64,000 nucleotides of DNA from contig DVGI01000042.1 in NCBI GenBank assembly GCA_018712805.1, positions 53,570 to 117,569 of the forward strand. The letters run 5' to 3'. Below the pieces are notes generated by a model. The model saw nothing but the letters and a program-made list of their open reading frames with translations, had not been told where the DNA came from and made no database searches. This document shows, one piece after another, positions 17,661-27,550 of this stretch (within the stretch, counting starts at the first letter, position 1; each line of letters starts with the position of its first letter). The stretch comes from Candidatus Fimenecus excrementavium. Its GTDB lineage: Bacteria; Bacillota; Clostridia; Oscillospirales; Acutalibacteraceae. Both the position numbers and the translations under genes were made by a program.

Positions 17661-17703
17661 GCAAACCGGCGCATACCGAAGTATGCGCCGGTTTGCTATT
17701 TTT
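17661..17703 (+). terminator. Strong intrinsic terminator
   Basis: GCAAACCGGCGCATAC / GTATGCGCCGGTTTGC, a perfect 16-pair stem with loop CGAA, then TATTTTT. The following 150 bases up to copA show no gene. Confidence 0.85.
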
Positions 17704-17855
17704 ACCCTCAATGTTTGAAGATCTGCCGTCAAAATAACTCTCAGCGGCTCGTCATTCGAAACGATTGTAGCGGTTTTTTCACGTTTTGAAAAGGGCAAAA
17801 ACAAAACTAACGAAAAAATCGACAAAATTAAAGATTTTCGTAAGGCTGTTTGCCT

Positions 17856-18071
17856 TTACAGAACTTCGCAGGAAACCGGGGTATAACCCGCTTCGCGCAC
17901 AGCGGCAAACAGCGTTTCATCGCTGACATCTTTCGAGAGCGTCACGATTGCCTGTTTCTTTTCGAGGTCCACGGTTGCCGTTTCAACGCCGTCCACACCG
18001 GAGAGCGCTTGCTCCACGTGCATTTTGCAATGCGCGCACATCATACCGTCCACTTTCAATACTTTTTGCAT
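17856..18071 (-). CDS. Possible internal, in-frame CopZ-like copper chaperone
   Basis: The last 71 codons of copA begin with ATG 18071 and are preceded by AAAGGA (18081-18086) at the ideal 9-base distance. The product would be a complete HMA fold with MxCxxC copper ligands (MMCAHC) and a C-terminal extra Cys, the size of a free CopZ. Whether translation really starts there is inference; the same DNA certainly encodes the C-terminal domain of the long CopA. Confidence 0.45.
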   Translation of the reverse strand: MQKVLKVDGMMCAHCKMHVEQALSGVDGVETATVDLEKKQAIVTLSKDVSDETLFAAVREAGYTPVSCEVL

Positions 18072-20468
18072 ACTATAACTTCCTTTCTGTGATTCCGGCT
18101 GTTCGCCGGTAAGATTTTCAGTAATTTCAGGGGATTTTTCGGGTTTTGAAACCGTCTGCGGCGGCGCGGATTTCGGTTTGAAAAAGCGCAGGCGCAAGGC
18201 GTTGGTTACCACGCAAACGGAGCTTAAACTCATTGCCGCGGAACCAATCATCGGGCTTAACCGCAAGCCGAGCGCCGGGTAAAACACGCCGGCGGCAACA
18301 GGAATGCCGAGCACATTATAAAAGAACGCCCAGAACAGGTTCATGTGGATATTGCGCACCACCGAGCGGCTGAGTTCGATTGCGGTGACAACGTCAAACA
18401 GCGAATCTTTCATCAGCACCACGTCGGCGGAGTCCACGGCGATGTCCGTCCCCGCGCCGATTGCAATCCCGATGTCGGCGCGCATAAGTGCCGGCGCATC
18501 GTTGATTCCGTCGCCGACCATCGCGACTTTGTGCCCCTGTTCCTGCAGCGCGCGGATATGCGCTTCTTTTTCGGTCGGCAGAACGTCGGAAATGACCGTT
18601 TCAATCCCGACCTGTTTGCGGATTGCCTCAGCGGTCGCGCGGTTGTCGCCCGTGAGCATGACAACGGAAATGCCCATTTTCCGAAGCTTACTGATTGCCG
18701 CACGGCTGTCATCACGCACGGTATCCGCCACGGCGATGATGCCGGCAAGCTTGCCGTCGCGCGCGAAAAGGAGCGGTGTTTTGCCGTCTTCTGAAAATGC
18801 ATGCATTTTATCGCGCGCCGGGCTGTTTTCGGGCAAAAGCCCGTTTTCCGCAAGGAATGCGGCGTTACCGGCTAGGTAAGCGCGGCCGTTCACATTGGCA
18901 CGAATCCCCCGCCCGCCGACGGCTTCAAAATCAGTTGTTTCCAAAAAGGCAAGCCCGTCGGCTTTCGCCTTTTCCACCACGGCAAGCGCCAGCGGATGTT
19001 CGCTGCCCGCTTCGGCGGAAGCTGCCTCCCGTAGGAACGCGGCTTCGTCGAGTGTATCATCTAACAGCAAAACATCGGTCAAGCGCGGTGTGCCGTTGGT
19101 TACAGTCCCGGTTTTATCGACCACGACGGTATCGACCTTGTGTAAATTTTCGAGGCTTTCGGCGGATTTGATAAGAATACCCAACTCCGCCGCTTTACCC
19201 GTACCGACCATAATCGCGACCGGCGTGGCAAGGCCCAAAGCGCACGGGCAGGAAATCACCAGCACCGCAATCGCGTTGGAAAGCGCAAAGGAAAAGCTTT
19301 GCCCGGCAACAAGCCACACGACCGTGGTAACAAGGGCAATCGCCATAACGACCGGCACAAACACGCCGCTGACCTTATCCGCCAAGCGCGCAATCGGGGC
19401 TTTGGAGTTGCCCGCTTCGTCGACCAATTTGATAATTTGGGCAAGGGTGGTTTCTTCGCCGACTTTCGACGCGCGGAAGCGGAACGAACCGTTTAAGTTG
19501 ATGGTCGCGGAAATCACTTCGTCGCCCGCGTTTTTCTCGACCGGCACGCTTTCGCCGGTAATGGCGGACTGGTCAACATAGCCCGTGCCGTCTATTAGTA
19601 CGCCGTCGACCGGAATCCCCTCGCCCGGGCGAATCACGACGATATCCCCGGCGACGACCTGCTGCGCGGGAATGGTCTGTTCTTCGCCGCCGCGCACAAC
19701 CACGGCAGTTTTCGGCGCAAGGTCTATGAGTTTATCGAGCGCGTCAGAGGTTTTTGCCTTGGACTTCGCTTCGAGATATTTCCCGACCGTGACCAAGGTT
19801 AAAATCATTGCCGCCGACTCGAAATAAAGCCCGTGGGACTGCGCTTCGGCGGCGGCCAAGTCGCCGTGCCCGAAGCTGTAAGCGAGCTGGAACATCGTAA
19901 ACACGCCGTAAAGCATCGCGGCGCCGGAGCCGACCGCAACAAGCGAATCCATATTCGGGGCGCGGTGCCAAAGGGCTTTCAAGCCGGTATCATAAAAATG
20001 CCGGTTGATAAGCAAAATCGGCAAAGTGATAAACAACTGTAACAGCGCGGAAATCAGCGCGTTTTGCGTGCCGAGCAAAAAGCCGGGCACAGGGAGATGT
20101 AACATGTGCCCCATGGCGACATACATCAGCGGCACCAGCAAAACGACAGAAGCAATTAAACGGCGCTTCATACTTTCGCGCTCTTCTTCGGCGGCGGTTC
20201 GGCGTGCCTGCCAGGATTTGCGGAAGCTGTCGCCGTCGTCCTCTTTGGCGGGTGCTTTCGGCACGCTTGCGCCGTAGCCGATTTTTTCAACTGCGTCACA
20301 AATCGTCTTTTCCCCGACTTTGTTTTCGTCGTAGGAAACCGTCATTTGATTGGCAAGGAGGCTGACCTCGACCGATTGCACGCCGTCGAGCTTGCGCACA
20401 CAGCGCTCGACGTTCGCTTGACACGCGGCGCAGGTCATTCCCGTCACATCATATTTTTCGGTTTTCAT
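17856..20468 (-). CDS. copA: Copper-exporting P1B-type ATPase with N- and C-terminal HMA domains
   Basis: Cu(I) efflux ATPase of 870 residues. Order: HMA domain 1 (Cys13 and Cys16 of MTCAACQ), membrane helices, actuator domain (ITGESVPVEK), the CPC metal-site helix (VISCPCALG), phosphorylation motif DKTGT, HP motif GSEHPLA, nucleotide domain and last helices (MSLSSVCVVTNALRL), then a linker and a second HMA domain from residue 800 (MMCAHC). The C-terminal HMA looks like a fused CopZ chaperone and has its own potential start (next entry). It lies 12 bases after csoR, so copper-inducible. Confidence 0.95.
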   Translation of the reverse strand: MKTEKYDVTGMTCAACQANVERCVRKLDGVQSVEVSLLANQMTVSYDENKVGEKTICDAVEKIGYGASVPKAPAKEDDGDSFRKSWQARRTAAEEERESMKRRLIASVVLLVPLMYVAMGHMLHLPVPGFLLGTQNALISALLQLFITLPILLINRHFYDTGLKALWHRAPNMDSLVAVGSGAAMLYGVFTMFQLAYSFGHGDLAAAEAQSHGLYFESAAMILTLVTVGKYLEAKSKAKTSDALDKLIDLAPKTAVVVRGGEEQTIPAQQVVAGDIVVIRPGEGIPVDGVLIDGTGYVDQSAITGESVPVEKNAGDEVISATINLNGSFRFRASKVGEETTLAQIIKLVDEAGNSKAPIARLADKVSGVFVPVVMAIALVTTVVWLVAGQSFSFALSNAIAVLVISCPCALGLATPVAIMVGTGKAAELGILIKSAESLENLHKVDTVVVDKTGTVTNGTPRLTDVLLLDDTLDEAAFLREAASAEAGSEHPLALAVVEKAKADGLAFLETTDFEAVGGRGIRANVNGRAYLAGNAAFLAENGLLPENSPARDKMHAFSEDGKTPLLFARDGKLAGIIAVADTVRDDSRAAISKLRKMGISVVMLTGDNRATAEAIRKQVGIETVISDVLPTEKEAHIRALQEQGHKVAMVGDGINDAPALMRADIGIAIGAGTDIAVDSADVVLMKDSLFDVVTAIELSRSVVRNIHMNLFWAFFYNVLGIPVAAGVFYPALGLRLSPMIGSAAMSLSSVCVVTNALRLRFFKPKSAPPQTVSKPEKSPEITENLTGEQPESQKGSYSMQKVLKVDGMMCAHCKMHVEQALSGVDGVETATVDLEKKQAIVTLSKDVSDETLFAAVREAGYTPVSCEVL

Positions 20469-20480
20469 AAGTTCTCCTTC

Positions 20481-20813
20481 TTACTTTAATTTCTTAATGA
20501 GGTCAACGGCCTCTTCGACAATTTCCATATTGCCTTTTTTAATTTCTTCCGCCACGCAGGTTTCCAAGTGGCTTTGCAGCACGAGGTAGCTGAAATTCTG
20601 AAGCGCACTTTCCACCGCGGCAACCTGGGTTAAAATATCGCCGCAATAGCGATTATCCTCAAGCATTTTCTCAATCCCGCCGAGCTGGCCTTTCATCCGC
20701 TTCAAACGGTTTTGCAAGGCGCGCAGCTCTTTTTCGCTTCGCGGGGTATGTTTATGGCGGCACGCGCAATGTTCTTCGTTACAATTCATTGTTTGCATAT
20801 TCTTTTCGTTCAT
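20481..20813 (-). CDS. csoR: CsoR-family copper-sensing repressor
   Basis: All-helical DUF156/CsoR repressor that releases its operator on binding Cu(I). From ATG 20813 (GGAGG 7 bases upstream) it has 110 residues. The Cys-His-Cys copper site is Cys57, His82 and Cys86 (RYCGDI, SHLETC). The N-terminus (residues 11-22) has extra Cys and His residues, perhaps an auxiliary metal site. An in-frame start at 20885 would overlap the operators and is rejected. It leads the csoR-copA operon. Confidence 0.94.
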   Translation of the reverse strand: MNEKNMQTMNCNEEHCACRHKHTPRSEKELRALQNRLKRMKGQLGGIEKMLEDNRYCGDILTQVAAVESALQNFSYLVLQSHLETCVAEEIKKGNMEIVEEAVDLIKKLK

Positions 20814-20827
20814 AGTGAAACCTCCAA

Positions 20828-20844
20828 ATACCCCTTTGGGGTAT
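20828..20844 (-). promoter_or_regulatory. Second CsoR-type operator
   Basis: ATACCCC-TTT-GGGGTAT, a perfect 7-base inverted repeat just upstream of the csoR ribosome binding site, 33 bases from the first box (about three helical turns). Confidence 0.75.
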
Positions 20845-20855
20845 CTTATAGCTGT

Positions 20856-20885
20856 ATTATAATACCCCGTAAGGGTATTTGTCAA
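20856..20885 (-). promoter_or_regulatory. csoR-copA promoter with CsoR box in the spacer
   Basis: Minus strand TTGACA (20880-20885), 18-base spacer, TATAAT (20856-20861). The spacer coincides with the inverted repeat AATACCC-N5-GGGTATT (20861-20879), the typical G/C-tract CsoR operator, so repressor binding would block polymerase. Confidence 0.85.
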
Positions 20886-20944
20886 GAGGCTAAAAAATTT
20901 TTATAGAAAAGAAAAACAGCAGACGGCGCCTGCTGTTTATTTGC

Positions 20945-21160
20945 TTATTTTGTCTTTTTGTGCTTTTTGGCTTTGGTCGGCTTTTCGGCATTTTCGGAAA
21001 GCCCTTGGGCGACCGTCGGAAAATCGTGCTTTGTGTCCGCGGTCGGCTGGATTTCATAAGTGCCGTATTTTCGAAGCATTTCATAAGAGGTTTCCGGCTC
21101 GCCCGCCACGGACTGCACCGAAAGCTCAACGTTTGGTTCTTCTGTTTTTTTCTTCTTCAA
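20945..21160 (-). CDS. Small Lys-rich hypothetical protein
   Basis: 71 residues from TTG 21160, chosen because GGGGAGGGA lies directly upstream; the longer frame to 21241 lacks such a site. Both ends are lysine-rich (LKKKKTEEP.., ..KKHKKTK) around a polar middle with SYEMLRKYGTYEIQPTADT. No membrane segment or motif is recognised. Composition suggests a nucleic-acid- or ribosome-associated protein, which is inference only. Confidence 0.6.
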   Translation of the reverse strand: MKKKKTEEPNVELSVQSVAGEPETSYEMLRKYGTYEIQPTADTKHDFPTVAQGLSENAEKPTKAKKHKKTK

Positions 21161-21283
21161 AAAAATCCCTCCCCTGTTACGGTTTGCAGATTTTTTGCGG
21201 CTATACATAATAAAAAACGGCGCGTGGATTTTTCTTGACAATTATGCTACAATATTTTTATTGTTGAAACAAGGAGAACCGCT

Positions 21284-22336
21284 TTGAAAAACACGGACAC
21301 AAAAGAAGAAATCTATGCCCGCTTACCCGAAACACTTTTGCCGTGGTATCGCGCCAACGCGCGCGACCTGCCCTGGCGCAAAGACCGCGAGCCTTATCAC
21401 GTTTGGGTGTCGGAAATCATGCTCCAGCAAACGCGTGTGGAGGCGGTGCGCGGCTATTACGAGCGCTTTTTAAAAGCGCTTCCCGATATAAAATCGCTCG
21501 CTGAAATTCCCGAAGAGGCGCTTTTAAAACTTTGGGAGGGGTTGGGCTATTATTCGCGCGCACGGAATTTGCAAAAGGCGGCAAAGTGTATTTTAGGAAA
21601 CCACGGCGGTGTTTTTCCGTCAGACTTTGACGCGGTGCGCGCCCTGCCCGGGATAGGCGATTACACGGCGGGGGCGGTTTGCTCAATTTGCTATGAAATG
21701 CCGACACCGGCGGTGGACGGCAACGTTTTGCGCATTACCGCGCGCATGAGCGGGAACACGGCGCCCATTGACCTGCCTGAAACCAAAAAGGCGGTCGCAA
21801 ATGCTTTAAAGGAAGTTTACCCGAAAGGGCATTGCGGCGATTTCACACAAAGCCTTATGGAGCTCGGCGCGTGCGTTTGCACGCCGAAAAGCCCGAAGTG
21901 CGGCGAATGCCCGGCGAAGGATTTTTGCTTTGCGAAAGCGAACGGCTGCGCGGACAAGTTACCCGTCAAACTTCCGAAGCGCGAAAAACGCGTGGAACCG
22001 CGCACGGTTTTTCTTTTGGAATGTAGCGGCGCGTTTGCCGTTTGCAAGCGGGAAAGCAAAGGGTTGCTCGCGGGGCTTTGGCAGCTGCCGAACACAGACG
22101 GGGCGCTGTCGCCCGAAGCCGCGCTCGAAACCGTGTCGGGCTTTGGTGCAGAACCCATTGAGCTTTTAAAGGAGACGCACAAGGTACACATTTTCACGCA
22201 CATTCGCTGGGAAATGGTCGGGTATCATATTCTCTGCAAAGAAAAATGCGACCGCTTTTTGTGGGCGACGCCAAAAGAACTCCAAAGCACCTATGCCCTG
22301 CCGACGGCGTTTCGGATTTTTTTAGACGAAGAGTAA
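21284..22336 (+). CDS. mutY: Adenine DNA glycosylase MutY
   Basis: Removes adenine mispaired with 8-oxoguanine. 350 residues: helix-hairpin-helix glycosylase domain (LPWR..PYHVWVSEIMLQQTRVEAV, catalytic Glu in SEIMLQQT; LPGIGDYTAGAV with the later conserved Asp in TPAVDGNVLR), the [4Fe-4S] motif C-x6-C-x2-C-x5-C (CTPKSPKCGECPAKDFC), and a shorter C-terminal NUDIX-like 8-oxoG recognition domain. Start TTG 21284 is 7 bases after AAGGAG. Confidence 0.95.
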   Translation: MKNTDTKEEIYARLPETLLPWYRANARDLPWRKDREPYHVWVSEIMLQQTRVEAVRGYYERFLKALPDIKSLAEIPEEALLKLWEGLGYYSRARNLQKAAKCILGNHGGVFPSDFDAVRALPGIGDYTAGAVCSICYEMPTPAVDGNVLRITARMSGNTAPIDLPETKKAVANALKEVYPKGHCGDFTQSLMELGACVCTPKSPKCGECPAKDFCFAKANGCADKLPVKLPKREKRVEPRTVFLLECSGAFAVCKRESKGLLAGLWQLPNTDGALSPEAALETVSGFGAEPIELLKETHKVHIFTHIRWEMVGYHILCKEKCDRFLWATPKELQSTYALPTAFRIFLDEE

Positions 22337-22355
22337 ATCATATATAATAAACGAC

Positions 22356-22391
22356 CCCCGGGCGATCTGATTTGACCGCCCGGGGATTTTT
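22356..22391. terminator. Bidirectional terminator
   Basis: CCCCGGGCG / CGCCCGGGG with a 12-base loop followed by ATTTTT, between the convergent mutY and DUF2812 genes. Confidence 0.8.
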
Positions 22392-22406
22392 GTAGTTTAT
22401 TATAGG

Positions 22407-22937
22407 TTATCGCCTGTTTTTAAATTTTCTATATCGCACTACAAATGTGATAAGTACAGCAATATACAGAACAATAATCCCACAATATAGGGCAGTTATA
22501 ATACAGCTGTCATATATATCTCCATTCATAAGCAATATAAGCAAATTCAGCAGCACAAGTGCTGCAAACGGCAAATACCGGTGTTTGAATATGCGCAGCA
22601 GCATTTGCGCTCGGGAATCATCGTCGCAAAAGATTTCTTCCGTTCCCTGCATGGCGGACGCTGGTTTTCTGAAATAACTGTATTGCGCGTAATCCTGTAT
22701 ATACTCCCAGCCGCAGTCTTCAAACATTTGCAGGTATTCCGCTTTATCCATGTCGGTCTGCGGGTTATAGTCGAGCTGATAGATGACATCTTCCGGCGCG
22801 CAGGCTTCAAAGGTGTAGAGATTAAGCCCGGATATGCGGCGCAGTTTCCAGCCGGCATTGTGCATTTTACGAAGATATGCCTGTTCTTTTTCATAAGCAA
22901 AAATCGAAAAAGTTTTCCAAACCTTTTTGGTTTTCAT
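22407..22937 (-). CDS. DUF2812 membrane protein
   Basis: 176 residues. The N-terminal soluble part (about 1-110) is a DUF2812 domain (EKEQAYLRKMHNAGWKL.., ..FEDCGWEYIQDYAQYSYFRKP). Two membrane segments follow near 121-136 and 145-166, ending in a basic tail. Its ATG abuts the PadR stop codon. DUF2812 proteins are usually controlled by the PadR repressor encoded with them; biochemical role unknown. Confidence 0.85.
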   Translation of the reverse strand: MKTKKVWKTFSIFAYEKEQAYLRKMHNAGWKLRRISGLNLYTFEACAPEDVIYQLDYNPQTDMDKAEYLQMFEDCGWEYIQDYAQYSYFRKPASAMQGTEEIFCDDDSRAQMLLRIFKHRYLPFAALVLLNLLILLMNGDIYDSCIITALYCGIIVLYIAVLITFVVRYRKFKNRR

Positions 22938-23252
22938 TTACATTGCCTCCTTTGCGACCCGATACAAGCGTTCTATGCGGTTGAGCTCCAGCTGCAGCAC
23001 CTCAAGCCCCAAGTCGGTAATTTGATAAATCTTTCGCTTTTCTTCTTCCCGAACGAACCGAATCAACCCATCTTTTTCCATTTTGGAAAGACTGCCGTAC
23101 ATCGTTCCGGGTGCGAGGCGTATCGCGCCGTCCGTCAGTTTTTCAACCGTTTGAACAATACCGTAACCGTGATTGGGCTGTTTTAAGCACAGCAAAATGT
23201 AAAACGCCGTTTCCGTCATGGGGACATAAACTTTTTTAATATGCTGATCCAA
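22938..23252 (-). CDS. PadR-family transcriptional repressor
   Basis: 104-residue PadR winged helix (AFYILLCLKQPNHGYGI, LAPGTMYGSLSKMEKDGLIR, RKIYQITDLG) with a short C-terminal dimerisation helix. Start TTG 23252 with GGAGG 9 bases upstream. Two near-identical operators overlap its promoter, so it should repress itself and the DUF2812 gene. Confidence 0.92.
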   Translation of the reverse strand: MDQHIKKVYVPMTETAFYILLCLKQPNHGYGIVQTVEKLTDGAIRLAPGTMYGSLSKMEKDGLIRFVREEEKRKIYQITDLGLEVLQLELNRIERLYRVAKEAM

Positions 23253-23282
23253 AGTCCGCTTCCTCCGTTAAGTCTCACTGCG

Positions 23283-23332
23283 ATATATCGTACTGCTATA
23301 TATAATATATCGTACTTCGATATATTTGTCAA
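23283..23332 (-). promoter_or_regulatory. PadR promoter with twin operators
   Basis: Minus strand TTGACA (23327-23332), 17 bases, TATATT (23304-23309). Operator 1, ATATATCG-TACTT-CGATATAT (23305-23325), is a perfect 8-base inverted repeat filling the spacer; operator 2, ATATATCG-TACTG-CTATATAT (23283-23303), is offset by exactly 22 bases. Confidence 0.8.
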
Positions 23333-23426
23333 TAAAATTCTATATAATTTTTTTGTAGTATACATGGTGAACAGCCGCAAGGGCTTCTTTAAGGGATTGT
23401 TTTATTCCTTCCTTTTCTATAAAATA

Positions 23427-23450
23427 CGGGCGGCCGAAATCGACCGCCCG
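23427..23450 (-). terminator. Terminator after the 23.5-25.1 kb genes
   Basis: CGGGCGGCCGAAATCGACCG-type hairpin (stem CGGGCGG / CCGCCCG) followed on the minus strand by TATTTTATA. A close sequence relative sits at 25213-25234. Confidence 0.6.
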
Positions 23451-23510
23451 AGGGTTTTGCTATTTTTTTGAGATTACAGGTAGAAAGCGAGCGCGAGAAA
23501 GGCTCTGCCC

Positions 23511-23987
23511 TTAATTTTCTTCGCTTGCCGGCGCGGCGTACTGCGCGCTATATTGCGTATTGTAAGCCTGCTCCAGCCAATACAAAGGTTTTGCCGTTTC
23601 CGCGTCACATCGGTACCACTTTTCGCCGAGGATTAAGTAGTCGTGCTGCACGCCGACGTCTAAACTGCTGCCGTCTGAAAAGCGCACGCAAAATTGATGC
23701 AGGCGACCGCCGGAAACGCCGTCAGGCGGATTGCGCATCTCGAGCGGAAAAACCCGTATATTTTGCAGTCCGTTTTTAAAGACTTCAGTATCAATTTCCG
23801 TCATCTCTATATACGGTTCGTTTGTCCACTTCGCGTAAAGCTCGACCGTGCAGCCTTGAAAATCATATGCTTCTATGGGCGACGGCAGGCTTTTTAAATA
23901 AACGCCCACGCCACCCGCGGCAAGTCCCACCGAAAAAAGCAGAAACACTAACACAATGTAAATTTGTTTTTTAGGGTTAACGCACAT
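23511..23987 (-). CDS. Membrane-anchored hypothetical protein
   Basis: 158 residues from ATG 23987 (GGGGAAGG just upstream). One N-terminal membrane segment (about 7-30, YIVLVFLLFSVGLAAGGVGVYL) and an extracytoplasmic domain of about 120 residues with a few aromatic and acidic patches. Two Cys in the outer domain could form a disulfide. No family recognised. It starts 14 bases after the papain-fold protease gene and is probably cotranscribed. Confidence 0.65.
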   Translation of the reverse strand: MCVNPKKQIYIVLVFLLFSVGLAAGGVGVYLKSLPSPIEAYDFQGCTVELYAKWTNEPYIEMTEIDTEVFKNGLQNIRVFPLEMRNPPDGVSGGRLHQFCVRFSDGSSLDVGVQHDYLILGEKWYRCDAETAKPLYWLEQAYNTQYSAQYAAPASEEN

Positions 23988-24001
23988 TACCTTCCCCCCA
24001 G

Positions 24002-25081
24002 TCATGTAGACCAATAACGGCAAGTTGCTTGTATCAGAAGACAGGTTAAACCAACATCTGTGCGAGAGTATTGATATCCAGAGCTAGTCACAGTTCCTCC
24101 ACAAAATCCTACTTCCGGATCCATAACTGTTATGGTCCCTTTAATAATATCTACACCGCTAATTACGCAGGCGTGTCCATTCCCGTTAGACACCCTAAAA
24201 GTTCCAAATATCGGATAATCCGCCCGAATATTCCGGCTAATGACACCACCTGATGGGGCTTGAGCTTTGTACGAATAAAGTAAAAGATAGTAGTCCCAGC
24301 GAAGTATTCCCACTTCATCACCAAAAGGCAAGCTCCGATTAAAATTCGTTTCCCCGTAATGCTTCTTTGCGACATCAATCGCTGTATGGTTCGTTCCTTT
24401 TTTATAATTCACAATACAAGCAATAGATGCAGCCCAACAAATTTGCGAATTGGAAACTGTCATTTGTGAAACAAAACTTACAGGACAAGAATAGTACGTT
24501 TGCACACGCGTCATAGCAGGAGGCGTATACGCTAAATCGGTGGAGGTACTGATTTCTGTCAACTGTATATGCCCATCCGGTAGAGGATTAGCTTCCGGTT
24601 GCAAAACAGAGCGCCCCTCTACCACCAAACTGTTTTGCTTCAAAAGATGATATGCGTTACCATCGTACAGATAACAGTTCGCATAATCATAAATCAAAGC
24701 AAACGCCGTGTTTTCAGTCAGAACTGCATTGACTTCGTCCACAAGCAATGCCGTAATTTGGAACGTTGTAGTCTGCCCATCCTCTAAAGGCACAGCCCAC
24801 GCAACCAATGCACCATTTTCCTTTAACGGATAAAGCACATTATTTGGGATAAAACCATCTGCTGTATACACATATGTACATACCGGTTCTGCTATGGAAA
24901 GCTCCTCGAAATCAACATCCGAAAGGCCTATATCCTGCTTGATTTGTTCTATATTTTGTAACGCTGACACAATTTTTTCCGTGTCCGGCTGAACTTGAAC
25001 AGCTGATACACTGAACATCATTGTCGTAAAAAGTGTAAGACTCAATATCCAACTTATTATAAATTTACTTTTTTTATTCAT
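24002..25081 (-). CDS. Secreted papain-fold (C39/C47-like) cysteine protease
   Basis: 359 residues with a signal peptide (cleavage after SVSA, about residue 27), a propeptide-like region to about 195, and a papain-like domain: catalytic Cys215 (NSQICWAASIACIV), His303 (NGHACVISG) and Asp321 (MDPEVG). This layout resembles staphopain or C39-like bacterial proteases with an autoinhibitory pro-region. GGAGG precedes ATG 25081. Its codon use is markedly more AT-rich than the flanking mutY or groEL, suggesting acquisition. Substrate unknown; a bacteriocin-processing role is not supported because no ABC exporter is fused or adjacent. Confidence 0.8.
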   Translation of the reverse strand: MNKKSKFIISWILSLTLFTTMMFSVSAVQVQPDTEKIVSALQNIEQIKQDIGLSDVDFEELSIAEPVCTYVYTADGFIPNNVLYPLKENGALVAWAVPLEDGQTTTFQITALLVDEVNAVLTENTAFALIYDYANCYLYDGNAYHLLKQNSLVVEGRSVLQPEANPLPDGHIQLTEISTSTDLAYTPPAMTRVQTYYSCPVSFVSQMTVSNSQICWAASIACIVNYKKGTNHTAIDVAKKHYGETNFNRSLPFGDEVGILRWDYYLLLYSYKAQAPSGGVISRNIRADYPIFGTFRVSNGNGHACVISGVDIIKGTITVMDPEVGFCGGTVTSSGYQYSRTDVGLTCLLIQATCRYWST

Positions 25082-25097
25082 GATACCCTCCTATTCT

Positions 25098-25117
25098 TTT
25101 GCCAAAATTATGGCAAA
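25098..25117 (-). promoter_or_regulatory. Inverted repeat upstream of the cysteine protease
   Basis: TTTGCCA-N6-TGGCAAA, a perfect 7-base inverted repeat 17 bases before the start codon; possible operator. Confidence 0.4.
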
Positions 25118-25212
25118 GTTATCTTAGCACCTAAACAATTCATATATTTTCTTTAGCTTTTTAGTCCATTGGAATCACCTCATCTCTTTTTGACTTGACA
25201 AATAGACAAAAA

Positions 25213-25234
25213 GGGCAGCCGAAACCGACTGCCC
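25213..25234 (-). terminator. Orphan terminator-like hairpin
   Basis: GGGCAG / CTGCCC-based hairpin followed on the minus strand by CTTTTTGTC, with no minus-strand gene upstream to end. It lies in the 465-base gap between the protease and groES; apart from the groE promoter, CIRCE and the short repeat at 25098, the rest of that gap shows nothing. Confidence 0.55.
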
Positions 25235-25452
25235 GAAATCCATTTGCCAAAACACCTGCCGCAATCGGTGCTATGCACTATATTACAATAGAATTATAGC
25301 ATGATGCTTTATATGATTCTATTGGAAAAAGCGCTAAAAAATAAATATAGCTGTTGTAAGCTTTGCCTATTGTCTATTGGGCGCTTCCCCCTGCTTTTCG
25401 GAACGGAAAAGAATGTAAATTATTACTTTTTTGTGAACTTTACAAAAAGGGG

Positions 25453-25480
25453 TTGATTTTTTCTAAATTATGGCTAAAAT
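25453..25480 (+). promoter_or_regulatory. groESL promoter
   Basis: TTGATT (25453-25458), 16-base spacer, TAAAAT (25475-25480), directly before the CIRCE element. Confidence 0.65.
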
Positions 25481-25485
25481 ATATA

Positions 25486-25512
25486 TTAGCACTCAAAGAG
25501 AACGAGTGCTAA
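25486..25512 (+). promoter_or_regulatory. CIRCE operator (HrcA site)
   Basis: TTAGCACTC-N9-GAGTGCTAA, an exact match to the consensus CIRCE inverted repeat, 35 bases before groES. HrcA, not in this window, is the expected repressor. Confidence 0.97.
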
Positions 25513-25522
25513 AACAATGTAA

Positions 25523-25831
<309 letters not shown>

Positions 25832-25845
25832 TTTTCGGGAGGTAA

Positions 25846-27492
<1,647 letters not shown>

Positions 27493-27513
27493 TCCCCTGA
27501 AAGCATAAATAAA

Positions 27514-27549
27514 CCCCTGAGCGTGTAACACGCTCAGGGGTTTTCTTTG
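27514..27549 (+). terminator. groESL terminator
   Basis: CCCCTGAGCGTG / CACGCTCAGGGG, 12 pairs with a 3-base loop, then TTTTCTTTG. Confidence 0.85.
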
Positions 27550-27550
27550 T

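Noticed and set aside
17610..17825. 71-codon minus-strand frame next to copA
   Set aside because: Overlaps a strong terminator hairpin, low complexity, no ribosome binding site.
24002..25081. Bacteriocin-processing C39 peptidase
   Set aside because: It is a secreted stand-alone protein with pro-region; there is no ABC exporter, double-glycine peptide or immunity gene nearby.
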